Of a DNA stretch of 64,000 nt, positions 7,813-15,018 are shown piece by piece. The stretch lies in contig DAOSNS010000002.1 of NCBI GenBank assembly GCA_035373625.1, forward strand, positions 189,301 to 253,300, read 5' to 3'. The notes below the pieces were generated by a model, which was not told the origin of the DNA, did no database searches, and was given only the letters and a program-made list of their open reading frames with translations. This DNA comes from DSWT01 sp035373625 (GTDB lineage Bacteria; Chloroflexota; Anaerolineae; B4-G1; SLSP01). Position 1 is the first letter of the stretch; the number at the start of each line of letters is the position of its first letter. Both the position numbers and the translations under genes were made by a program.

Positions 7813-9543
7813 GTGAATTCAACACAACAAACCCAAGATATTTTGATTTCTCCCTATGGAGGGAAGCTCGTTGACCTGGTTGTGACCGGCGAGGAGCGTG
7901 AGGCATTGCTGGCCGAGGCCAGTCGCTATCCCTCGCTGCAAATGACCGACCGTAATCTGTGCGACCTGGAATTGCTGGCGGTGGGCGGTTTTTCGCCGCT
8001 GGATCGCTTCATGTCCAAGGCCGACTATCAGCGTGTGCTCACCGAGATGCGGCTGTCTGATGGGACGCTGTTCCCCATCCCCATCACGCTGACCATCAGC
8101 AAAGAGGACTTGCCGACGCGCGAAGAGTGGATCACCCTGCGCGACGTGCGTAACTACATCGTCGCCGTGATGCGCATCGAAGAGGTCTTCCGTTGGGATC
8201 CGCAGCGCGAGGCCCGCCTGGTCTGTGGCACCACCGATCACCGCCATCCGCTTGTCTCCGAGATGCAGCAATGGCGTGACCTGTGCATTTCAGGGGAACT
8301 CAAAGTGCTCAACCTGCCGGTTTACTACGACTTTGTGGAATTGCGGCGCACGCCGGCGCAGGTGCGTGCGGCTTTGGCTGCGATGGGTAATCACAACGTC
8401 GTGGCCTTCCAGACCCGTAACCCCATGCATCGCATCCACGAAGAGCTGACCAAGCGCGCCGCCGCGCAGGTTGAGGGCAGCCTGCTCATTCACCCCGTTG
8501 TGGGACTGACCAAGCCCGGCGACGTGGATCACTATACGCGCGTGCGCGTTTACAAGGCGCTGGTGGATCGCTACTACGACAAGAATAACACGCTCTTGAG
8601 CCTGTTACCGCTGGCGATGCGCATGGCCGGGCCACGCGAGGCATTGTGGCATGCGCTCGTCCGCCGCAACTACGGCGCGACACACTTCATCGTGGGGCGT
8701 GATCACGCCGGACCGGGCAACGACAGCAGCGGCAAACCGTTCTACGGGCCTTACGAAGCGCAGGAAATGATGGCGCAATATGAAGATGAATTAGGCGTCA
8801 AGGCCATACCGTTCCAGGAACTGGTCTACCTGGTGGATGAAGACCGTTATGAAGAGGTCTCCAAAGTCCCGCCGCATGCCAAGACGGCCAACATCTCCGG
8901 CACACAGGTGCGTGACGAATATCTGGCCAAGGGCAAGCTGTTACCGGCGTGGTTCACCCGTCCGGAGACGGCGCAAATCCTGATGGAAACGAATCCGCCG
9001 CGACACAAGCAAGGTGTGTGTATCTGGTTCACGGGATTGAGCGGCGCGGGGAAGTCCACCATCGCGCAGGCCCTGCTGCCGATGCTGCTCGAACGCGGGC
9101 GGCAGGCGACGCTCCTGGATGGCGATGTGGTGCGCACGCATCTTTCCAAAGGGCTGGGCTTCAGCAAAGAAGACCGCGATACCAACATTCTGCGCATCGG
9201 CTTTGTGGCCGGGGAGATCACACGCCACAACGGCACCGTGATCTGCGCTGCCATCAGTCCTTACCGTGCGGCCCGCAACGAGGCGCGCAAGATGGTAGGC
9301 GAGGAACATTTTGTCGAAGTCTATGTCAACACACCCATCGAGGTGTGCGAGAGCCGCGATGTGAAGGGGATGTATGCCCGTGCGCGTCGTGGCGAAATCA
9401 AAGGGTTCACCGGCATTGATGACCCTTACGAAGAGCCACTCAACCCGGAATTGGTGCTCGATACGGTGACGACGACACCTGAGGCCAATGCACGCAAAAT
9501 CATCGCCTATCTGGAACAGCGTGGGTTTTTGAATGCACAGTGA
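7813..9543 (+). CDS. Bifunctional sulfate adenylyltransferase / adenylylsulfate kinase
   Basis: Activates sulfate to APS with ATP and then phosphorylates APS to PAPS. The N-terminal sulfurylase has the active-site motif QTRNPMHRIHEE and the GRDHAGPG motif. The C-terminal APS kinase starts near residue 395 with P-loop GLSGAGKST, followed by DGDVVRTHLS and FTGIDDPYE motifs. A GTG at 7813 is chosen as start because AAGGAG (7802-7807) sits 5 bases upstream; an upstream in-frame GTG/TTG would only add translated repeat sequence. Length 576 residues fits fused Sat-CysC enzymes. It is 6 bases from a sugar-kinase gene, so both are likely one transcript. It could supply PAPS for assimilation or for sulfated glycans. 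Confidence 0.95.
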   Translation: MNSTQQTQDILISPYGGKLVDLVVTGEEREALLAEASRYPSLQMTDRNLCDLELLAVGGFSPLDRFMSKADYQRVLTEMRLSDGTLFPIPITLTISKEDLPTREEWITLRDVRNYIVAVMRIEEVFRWDPQREARLVCGTTDHRHPLVSEMQQWRDLCISGELKVLNLPVYYDFVELRRTPAQVRAALAAMGNHNVVAFQTRNPMHRIHEELTKRAAAQVEGSLLIHPVVGLTKPGDVDHYTRVRVYKALVDRYYDKNNTLLSLLPLAMRMAGPREALWHALVRRNYGATHFIVGRDHAGPGNDSSGKPFYGPYEAQEMMAQYEDELGVKAIPFQELVYLVDEDRYEEVSKVPPHAKTANISGTQVRDEYLAKGKLLPAWFTRPETAQILMETNPPRHKQGVCIWFTGLSGAGKSTIAQALLPMLLERGRQATLLDGDVVRTHLSKGLGFSKEDRDTNILRIGFVAGEITRHNGTVICAAISPYRAARNEARKMVGEEHFVEVYVNTPIEVCESRDVKGMYARARRGEIKGFTGIDDPYEEPLNPELVLDTVTTTPEANARKIIAYLEQRGFLNAQ

Positions 9544-9549
9544 GACGCC

Positions 9550-10746
9550 ATGCAGATCGAAGTCTTGAAACAGCACCTTAAACAGCGCACCGGCTGTGCC
9601 GACCGGGACATTTGGATTGTCTACGCACCCTTGCGAATTTCACCGCTCGGCGCGCATGTGGATCACCAGGATGGTCTGGTGACGGGGATGACGTTGAACC
9701 GGGCGATTCTATTGGCCTTCACGCCACGTGCCGACCGACGTGTATGTGTGGAGAGCCTGAATTTCCCCGGGCGCGTGGAATTTGCCCTGGACGACGTACC
9801 GCTCAAATCGGCGAAAGACTGGGGCAACTATGTGCGTGGCGCGGCGCTGGCTTTGCAGCAACATTACACCCTGCACACCGGCATTGATGCGGTGGTGGGT
9901 GGGGATATGCCCATCGGGGGCTTAAGTTCCTCGGCGGCGGTGGGCGTGGCGTATCTGCTGGCCCTGGAGACGGTGAATGGCTTGATGCTTTCCGCCGGGG
10001 AAAACATCCAGCTCGACCGTTACATTGAAAATATCTACCTGGGATTGAAGAACGGCATCATGGATCAGTCCATGATCCTGATGAGTGAGCATGACACGCT
10101 CACCTACCTGGATTGTCAGGCGGTGGCCTTTGAGAAGATTCCCATTCCGCCAGACAAGAACGGCTTTGATATCCTGGTGGTCTATTCCGGCGTGGAACAG
10201 GCGCTGGTGGGCACGGACTACAACAACCGCGTGGCCGAGTGCCAGGAAGCCGCGCGACTGCTGCTCACCTGGGCCGGCGAGCAACCACCGGAGCATCCAC
10301 GCCTGCGTATGGTGCCGGAGGCCGTATATGCTGAATTGGGAGAGCGTCTCCCGGCGCCGTTAAATCGGCGGGCGCGGCACTTCTTCACCGAAGTCGCGCG
10401 CGTGCGCGAGGGCGTTGTGGCCTGGCGTGCGGGCGACGTAACGCGCATCGGTCAGTTGATGCGTGAATCGGGCGCCAGTTCGATCCATAACTACGAATCG
10501 GGTTGTCCGCAGTTGGTGACGCTTTATAACATTCTGTGTGCGGCCCCCGGCGTGTACGGCGCGCGTTTCAGCGGTGCAGGCTTCCGGGGCAGTTGCATCG
10601 GCCTGAGCGATCCGGCCTACCGGGAAGAGATTCGGGCCTTCATTGATGCGCGGTATCCGGCGGCCCATCCCAACGCGGCAGCGCACTACAGCGTGCATTT
10701 TTGCAAGTCCGATGGGCCGGCGCGGGTGTTGAACGGAGGCCTTTAG
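9550..10746 (+). CDS. GHMP-family sugar kinase, galacturonokinase-like
   Basis: Predicted ATP-dependent C1 kinase of a galactose-type sugar acid. The 398-residue protein has the three GHMP motifs: PLRISPLGAHVDHQDG (27-42), PIGGLSSSAA (121-130) and GARFSGAGFRG (starting at 337). The first motif departs from the galactokinase signature (GEHTDYN) and instead resembles plant galacturonokinase, as do LGLKNGIMDQS and SSIHNYESG stretches, so galacturonate is a better guess than galactose. It lies 6 bases after the sulfurylase/APS kinase gene, an unusual partner that may hint at sulfated or uronic-acid sugar metabolism. Family call is strong; the substrate is inferred from remembered motifs. Confidence 0.78.
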   Translation: MQIEVLKQHLKQRTGCADRDIWIVYAPLRISPLGAHVDHQDGLVTGMTLNRAILLAFTPRADRRVCVESLNFPGRVEFALDDVPLKSAKDWGNYVRGAALALQQHYTLHTGIDAVVGGDMPIGGLSSSAAVGVAYLLALETVNGLMLSAGENIQLDRYIENIYLGLKNGIMDQSMILMSEHDTLTYLDCQAVAFEKIPIPPDKNGFDILVVYSGVEQALVGTDYNNRVAECQEAARLLLTWAGEQPPEHPRLRMVPEAVYAELGERLPAPLNRRARHFFTEVARVREGVVAWRAGDVTRIGQLMRESGASSIHNYESGCPQLVTLYNILCAAPGVYGARFSGAGFRGSCIGLSDPAYREEIRAFIDARYPAAHPNAAAHYSVHFCKSDGPARVLNGGL

Positions 10747-10802
10747 CTGTCAGCTTTCAGCGATCAGCTATGAGCAGGTAGCCTCGTGGTGGAGAATTAG
10801 GT

Positions 10803-10988
10803 ATGCGCGAATCCTACAGAACGGCGACAGAGGAAGAGCTACACTTCTATCGTCAGGTCGTTTATCCGTTGCAAGACCGGGTCTTTGCGTTGACGCCACC
10901 CTATGGCGAACAACTGTATCTGACCGGCGAGACGGCCCTTTCGCGTTTCTACTTTAACCACCTGATGGTGGGGTATACCCGGATGTGA
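10803..10988 (+). pseudogene. Remnant of an AbiEii-like nucleotidyltransferase toxin gene
   Basis: A 61-residue frame that matches only the N terminus of AbiEii/AbiGii-type nucleotidyltransferases: a VYPLQDRVFAL helix, then LYLTGETALSRFYFNH, where the family has a GGTALxRFY motif followed by the catalytic S/D-D-L-D. The sequence stops before the catalytic aspartates, so the rest is missing. This is the first of several damaged toxin-antitoxin-like genes in the 10.8-14.9 kb stretch. It is not expected to be functional. Confidence 0.6.
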
Positions 10989-11254
10989 CGCCGCCCCAGA
11001 CGTTAGACACATTTGCCGAGCGGGTGGAGTTCATCGCGCGGTTGTGTGCTGCCTGGGATTTCGGACGGTTGCCAGATGTGGCCGTCGTCAACGAAATCCG
11101 CAAGGAGACATGGCGTGAAGCGGTAGATGCATGCCGGTTGTTGACTTCGCCGGTCTATCACCTTTTGCGTCGCTGGCATGGATTGCCGGCGTCGCCCTAT
11201 CTGGGCCGGCAGTTGGCGTACATTCGGGATGATCCGAATCTGGCGTATGTGTGA
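10985..11254 (+). CDS. Hypothetical protein, possibly a gene fragment
   Basis: An 89-residue frame starting at a GTG that overlaps the stop of the preceding AbiEii-like remnant. It has an amphipathic, Trp- and Arg-rich composition (CAAWDFGRLPD, HLLRRWHGLP) and no domain I recognise. It may be a small gene carried with the lost toxin or the 3' part of a deleted gene; the surrounding decay makes a fragment more likely. Codon use is like the GC-rich neighbours. Confidence 0.35.
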   Translation: MTPPQTLDTFAERVEFIARLCAAWDFGRLPDVAVVNEIRKETWREAVDACRLLTSPVYHLLRRWHGLPASPYLGRQLAYIRDDPNLAYV

Positions 11255-11285
11255 GGGGCAATGGACATTTCTGACAAGGACGGGG

Positions 11286-11324
11286 GGCATCGAGGTCTAC
11301 AGCGACGCCGGGGACGTGACGTTG
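11286..11324 (+). pseudogene. C-terminal remnant of a DUF3782/PD-(D/E)XK paralogue
   Basis: Thirteen codons reading GIEVYSDAGDVTL, nearly the same as the last residues of the intact protein ending at 12564 (GIEVYSYAEDVTL). A related stretch recurs at 13662-13690. This shows that paralogues of that gene once stood here and were deleted, leaving their ends. Confidence 0.6.
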
Positions 11325-11344
11325 TTGTGGGGGGCTTGTCAGAT

Positions 11345-11402
11345 TAACGATTGTGGTTAGAATGAGAGTGAGCTGAACAAGTCGAGACATTTCACTTACC
11401 TT
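11345..11402. repeat. 58-bp direct repeat, copy 1
   Basis: Nearly identical (3 mismatches) to 13699-13756. Both copies follow a remnant encoding the EVYSDAGDV end of a DUF3782-like protein, so each marks the 3' flank of a former paralogue. The two copies bracket about 2.3 kb holding the DUF3782 gene and the PIN gene. Confidence 0.85.
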
Positions 11403-11467
11403 GCGAAGTAGGGCTTGGTGGGTAGACTTGTAGGGCGGGTGCGATGGTCACTCACAGGGAGAGCACA

Positions 11468-11596
11468 ATGACACCGCTCGAAGTGGACACATTGGAACGG
11501 GTGATCGTCACAGAATTGCCGCGCTGGATCGCGGAATATCCTGCCTTGCATGTGCCATTACGGCTTTGTTTGTCTAGCCGCCGGGGCGTGATATAA
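11468..11596 (+). pseudogene. Short 5' remnant, 42 codons
   Basis: The frame begins MTPLEVDTLERVIVTELPRW, which resembles the start of the small proteins that pair with or precede DUF3782-type genes (compare LSQLIRRELPGIL at the start of the gene at 11809), and then stops after 42 codons. I read it as the N-terminal stump of a lost paralogue, not a functional gene. Confidence 0.4.
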
Positions 11597-11597
11597 T
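11570..11597 (+). promoter_or_regulatory. Possible promoter upstream of the DUF3782-like gene
   Basis: TTGTCT (11570-11575), 16-base spacer, TATAAT (11592-11597). It is 211 bases from the next start codon; I see nothing else recognisable in 11598-11808, so the leader would be long or the promoter may be a relic. Confidence 0.35.
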
Positions 11598-11808
11598 GCC
11601 TATCGCTGATCGCTGTGCACTAGCATGGCAGCGTTGAGGTTGTTTAATCGGCGCTGATGGAAGCCGATACTGTGCCCACCCATCTGAATAACGAGTACGG
11701 CCGGGAAGCGTAGACGCCACTGCACGAAGGGATTGCGCAGACGGAGGGGCAAGTCAGGCAGGACGGGGGGAATTATAAGCTGTATGGCTTTAGGGGCCAG
11801 GATGCGCT

Positions 11809-12564
11809 ATGGAGAACCAACAATTGTCCCAATTGATCCGCCGGGAACTGCCGGGGATTCTGCGGCGCGACCGTGAGATGCGCGAGTGGGTCTTGAGTTT
11901 GACGCGCGAACGTTACGCGGACAAAGGCGAGACCGAAAGCCGCTTCGACCGGCTGCTGGAAGAACTACGCCGCGACCGAGAAGAGAATACCCGCAAGTGG
12001 GAGGAACAGAACCGTAGGTGGGAGGAGCAGAACCGCAAGTGGGAGGAGCAGAACCGTAGGTGGGAGGAGCAAAACCGCAAGTGGGAGGAGCAGAACCGCA
12101 AGTGGGACGAGAATCAGGCGACGATTAACGCGATGCTTGCCGAAATTCACGCCTTATCGCGGAAACACGATAGCACGATTGGCGCATTAGGCGCGCGCTG
12201 GGGCCTGCAAACTGAGCAATCTTTCCGCAATGCGTTGGCCGGGATTCTGGGATCTTCCTTTGGCGTCGAAGTATTGAATGTGACGGAATACGACGACGCG
12301 GGCGAAGTCTTTGGGCGGCCTGACCAGGTGGAATTGGACGTGATTATCCAGAATGGCTTATTGCTGCTCTGCGAAATCAAGTCATCTATGAGCAAATCGG
12401 ATATGGTCATCTTTGAGCGGAAAGTGCGCTTCTATGAAAAACGACACAACCGGAAGGCTGACCGGATCCTAGTGATCTCGCCGATGGTTGATGCGAGCGC
12501 CCGCGCGCTCGCAAACGAATTGGGTATTGAGGTTTACAGCTACGCCGAGGACGTGACACTGTAG
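11809..12564 (+). CDS. DUF3782-like PD-(D/E)XK nuclease-superfamily protein with heptad repeats
   Basis: A 251-residue protein in three parts: a helical N terminus, a coiled coil with six 7-residue units of the type (K/R)WEEQN(R) at residues 62-103, and a C-terminal PD-(D/E)XK-type fold with GRPDQVELDVI and LLLCEIKSS, giving the D...ExK catalytic pattern. Proteins of this kind are frequent and multi-copy in Chloroflexota and Cyanobacteria; their biological role is not known to me. The coiled coil probably sets oligomerisation or spacing. It sits among decayed toxin-antitoxin genes and remnants of its own paralogues, which suggests it is part of mobile or defensive accessory DNA. Confidence 0.75.
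   Translation: MENQQLSQLIRRELPGILRRDREMREWVLSLTRERYADKGETESRFDRLLEELRRDREENTRKWEEQNRRWEEQNRKWEEQNRRWEEQNRKWEEQNRKWDENQATINAMLAEIHALSRKHDSTIGALGARWGLQTEQSFRNALAGILGSSFGVEVLNVTEYDDAGEVFGRPDQVELDVIIQNGLLLLCEIKSSMSKSDMVIFERKVRFYEKRHNRKADRILVISPMVDASARALANELGIEVYSYAEDVTL
11992..12117. repeat. 21-bp in-frame tandem repeat (five copies plus one degenerate)
   Basis: Units start at 11992, 12013, 12034, 12055 and 12076, with a diverged sixth at 12097-12117. Each encodes one heptad of the coiled coil. High identity between units (mainly alternate CGCAAG/CGTAGG) suggests recent expansion by slippage, so copy number may vary among strains. Confidence 0.9.
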
Positions 12565-12756
12565 CTGCTTCGGTGGGATGGGGACCGCAGTAGGGTGACG
12601 CTTGACATCTCCGGCAAGCAGGTCGGCATTTGCTACGTGGGAGGGCCGGTGGACGTGCACTCGCGCAATTTCAGCAAGGCGCGGACCAGGCTGCGCGGGG
12701 GGATCAGGCAGACGTATGCGTGGGTGGCGGGGTGGGTAAGGCAGTTTGCGGTATAG
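12565..12756 (+). other. Open frame continuing past the DUF3782 stop; possible relic
   Basis: After the TAG of the preceding gene the same frame stays open for 63 codons, including SGKQVGICYVGGPVDVHSRN and a Trp-rich end, before another TAG. It has no start codon context or ribosome-binding site. It may be the tail of a deleted gene. The rest of the interval to 12855 shows nothing else. Confidence 0.25.
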
Positions 12757-12855
12757 TGAAGTGTTGCGGGCTGTGACTATGCATAGGATGGGACGCTAGA
12801 CGTGTTATAGTAACCGAGTGTGCACGGGAGTTGCAGATAGAGACCCGGAGGGAAT

Positions 12856-13128
12856 ATGGACACGCAAGGCGCGAATGAAACACGGGCTGCAAATACATTG
12901 GTGATTCCAATCGAAATGGATTTGTCCGAAGCTAAATTGCTGGAAGCCTTTCGGCGATTGTCAGCTAAACGGCGGGCGGACTTGCTCGATAAACTGCAAA
13001 CACTCCGTGAACCGATTTTACGAACGGTATCGGCTAACACCTTGTATCGCTTAACGGCCTTGGTGTCATTAGGGGGTGATGCTATGGCCGATGCAGAGGC
13101 GTTGTACGATGGTAGTAATGGCAATTGA
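12856..13128 (+). CDS. Putative antitoxin partner of a PIN-domain toxin
   Basis: A 90-residue, mostly helical, charged protein (LSEAKLLEAFRRLSAKRRADLLDKL near 23-47) with no recognisable DNA-binding fold. GGAGGG lies 5 bases before the ATG. Its end overlaps the ATG at 13109 of the PIN-domain gene, the usual arrangement of type II toxin-antitoxin pairs, so it is proposed as the antitoxin. The toxin gene is frameshifted, so the pair may be inactive. Base composition is lower in GC than the flanking chromosome. Confidence 0.5.
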   Translation: MDTQGANETRAANTLVIPIEMDLSEAKLLEAFRRLSAKRRADLLDKLQTLREPILRTVSANTLYRLTALVSLGGDAMADAEALYDGSNGN

Positions 13129-13569
13129 TACGAATGTGTTGGTCGGTTTGCTAGATGACAACGACAAGTGGCACACCTTCTCGGTGGCTTTGCGGGATGC
13201 ATTATATGAAGCCGGAGTAGGTTGATCTATTTTGATTGCGTGGTCAATGAAACTGTTAGTGTGTTGGTGCGACGCATTTATGAGCAACAACGCCTTGAGC
13301 AATTGTGTCCATTGTTGGATCAACTACACGAGTGTGTGCCGGTGTGCGACATGACGTGGATTGCTGGAGAGAGTAAACGCTTCTATGCCGAGATTATGCG
13401 TTTGGTGCGTAATTCGTCCGGGAAGTTGAACTATCATGATGCGCTGCTTGCGTTAATTTGTTGTGAACAAGGTGTAGACGCTTTAGTGAGTTTTGATCGA
13501 GACTTTGATGAGTTGGATTGGCTGACGCGCATTGAGCAGGCTTCTCAAGTAGCAGCATTGCTAACCTAG
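13109..13569 (+). pseudogene. VapC-like PIN-domain gene split by a frameshift
   Basis: PIN-domain ribonuclease toxin in two frames. The first frame (13109-13225) reads MVVMAIDTNVLVGLLDDNDKWH, containing the first catalytic Asp. It hits TGA at 13223; the second frame, from about 13222, continues with YFDCVVNETVSVL, then LNYHDALLALIC and VSFDRDFDEL, the remaining PIN motifs. Adding one base near 13222 would restore a single protein of about 150 residues. It could be a real inactivating deletion, an assembly error or less likely a programmed shift. The start overlaps the putative antitoxin gene. Confidence 0.7.
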
Positions 13570-13698
13570 ATTCGTCTGCAGTGGATTTATGTGTTCGCGT
13601 GAAAGACGGCGTGCAAACTGGTGAATTCGCCGATGGAGGAGGAACGCGCGCGGAATGTGGCGTTGAGGTTTACAGCGACGCCGGGGACGTTGCCAGGC

Positions 13699-13756
13699 TA
13701 ACGATTGCGGTTAGAATGAGAGTGAGCTGAACAAGTCGAGACACTTCGCTTACCTT
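13699..13756. repeat. 58-bp direct repeat, copy 2
   Basis: Pairs with 11345-11402 (3 mismatches). It is preceded at 13662-13690 by another EVYSDAGDV-coding remnant and runs straight into the truncated HEPN gene, so it lies at a deletion junction. Between 13570 and 13661 I see no gene. Confidence 0.85.
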
Positions 13757-13901
13757 TTTCCTGGCGCGGTTTGATCGTTATCAAATTGAGGGACGGTATC
13801 CCGATTTATTACCGGTTGCGCCGAGTGTCGCTGTAGTGCGCGCCGAATTGGCCCAAGCACAGGAGATCTTCGAATGGTTGAACCAGCAATTACCAGGGGG
13901 G
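13755..13901 (+). pseudogene. C-terminal fragment of a HEPN-domain gene
   Basis: The frame reads FLARFDRYQIEGRYPDLLP, then an AELAQAQEIFEWLNQQL helix, matching the C-terminal third of HEPN-domain proteins that pair with MNT nucleotidyltransferases. The N-terminal part with the RNase Rx4-6H motif is absent, replaced by the 58-bp repeat. The next gene, an MNT nucleotidyltransferase, starts inside this fragment at 13874, the normal HEPN-MNT overlap. Confidence 0.6.
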
Positions 13902-14206
13902 TGCAGGATTACCTGTGTGCTGTGCGGCAAGCCGGAATATTGGCGCGGTATGCAGTCCTGTTTGGTTCGCACGCACGCGGCGATGCCTGCCCAGATAGCG
14001 ACATTGACTTACTGGTTGTTACGCCGGAGTTCGATGGGCTGTATGATCGTCGTCAGGTCGATCTCCTGTGGGCCTTGCGTGCCTTTACTGATAGCCGCAT
14101 TGAACCCATTGCCGTGGGCGAGCAGCGTTGGCGCGACGATGATGCCAGTCCGCTCCTGGAAATTGCGCGGCGGGAGGGACAGGAAATTGCCGTCGCATCG
14201 GTGTGA
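13874..14206 (+). CDS. MNT-type minimal nucleotidyltransferase (antitoxin of a HEPN/MNT pair)
   Basis: A 110-residue minimal nucleotidyltransferase with the signature LFGSHARGDACPDSDIDLLV, that is GS-x10-D-x-D with the two metal-binding aspartates intact. In HEPN/MNT toxin-antitoxin systems this enzyme modifies and neutralises the HEPN RNase. The cognate HEPN gene just upstream is truncated, so this gene is an orphan antitoxin. A weak AGGAGATC motif lies about 6 bases upstream. Confidence 0.8.
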   Translation: MVEPAITRGVQDYLCAVRQAGILARYAVLFGSHARGDACPDSDIDLLVVTPEFDGLYDRRQVDLLWALRAFTDSRIEPIAVGEQRWRDDDASPLLEIARREGQEIAVASV

Positions 14207-14213
14207 GATGCAA

Positions 14214-14897
14214 TCAGTTGCATATTACCTTAAACGTGAGCCAACTACCATCCCGCTGGCGCTTGCGCCGCGTCACAGCCAGTTGCCCGCAGCCACGGTA
14301 ATGGAGTGTCGTGGGAATCTGGGTACTATCCACCGCCGCCATCACCTGCGCGGGAAAGAGGTGTGCGGCTGCCAGCAACTGGATCGTCCCGTTGAAGAGG
14401 TCCGCCAGTACGGCCGCGCCGGCTTTACAGATGGTACTGGCCAAGGTCTGCGGATCCATCAACACGTATAGGTGCGCCCCTGTGCGCTGTGCTGCGCCGC
14501 GCTATGTCATCCGGTGTTCTACCAGATACGCATTGAAACCGATCAATGTCATCACTGCGACATTGCTGAACAGCAGCGCGGGAAGCGTGTTCGTGGAGTC
14601 GATCCCCAAGAGGATGCGCGTGCCGTAGAGCAGTACGAAATAGATGGCTGGTAGAAACACACGGTAGACGTGGGCAATGGTGAAGGTCTGCCAATGTTCC
14701 AAGATAGGCAACTCACGCAAGAACACGAAGAAGCCATCCAGCAAGCCAGCTTCATCCAAGGTATGCACCGTGTCTGTGGCTTGCCCTTGATAGATGGCCT
14801 GAGCGACACCCTGGTCATCCCGTTCGGCGAAACGCTAGTCCAGATTCTCAGCCAAGTTGTTGCGGATATCGGCAGCGGTTTGCGCCCGTTGTGTCAT
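14214..14897 (-). pseudogene. Transposase pseudogene with two in-frame stops
   Basis: On the minus strand one continuous frame starts at the ATG at 14897 and contains two TAG codons, one after residue 20 (AENLD) and one after LVEHRMT. It covers an N-terminal helical region, FLRELPILEHWQTFTIAHVY, then LMDPQTLASTICKAGAAVL, and a first DDE-type aspartate in AAVDSTQIPTTLHYRG. The remainder of the catalytic domain is missing at the 14214 end, next to the MNT gene. Both premature stops and the 3' truncation mark it as dead. The IS family is not certain. Confidence 0.6.
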
Positions 14898-14939
14898 CGT
14901 TCTCCTCACACCGACAAGATACTGAGGCTATATCACAAA

Positions 14940-14967
14940 TTGCCAGCTATGATCCAAATGTTAATGT
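14940..14967 (+). promoter_or_regulatory. Possible ancestral promoter of the glycan locus
   Basis: TTGCCA (14940-14945), 16-base spacer, TAATGT (14962-14967) in an AT-rich stretch that leads to the ribosome-binding site now split by the IS element. If real, it is separated from its gene by the 936-bp insertion. Confidence 0.3.
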
Positions 14968-15018
14968 GCTATCCTTCACTATTAATGCAAATTATTATAC
15001 CGTAATTTTAGTAGGAGT

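Noticed and set aside
14214..14897. In-frame TAG codons in the transposase, and the open frame past TAG at 12562, as signs of stop-codon recoding
   Set aside because: TAG is a genuine stop for ordinary genes here (ssb, the GHMP kinase, the IS transposase), and the transposase is also truncated, so decay is the simpler reading.
10803..14900. A complete phage-defence island
   Set aside because: Nearly all candidate genes are truncated, frameshifted or lack partners; only single components are intact.
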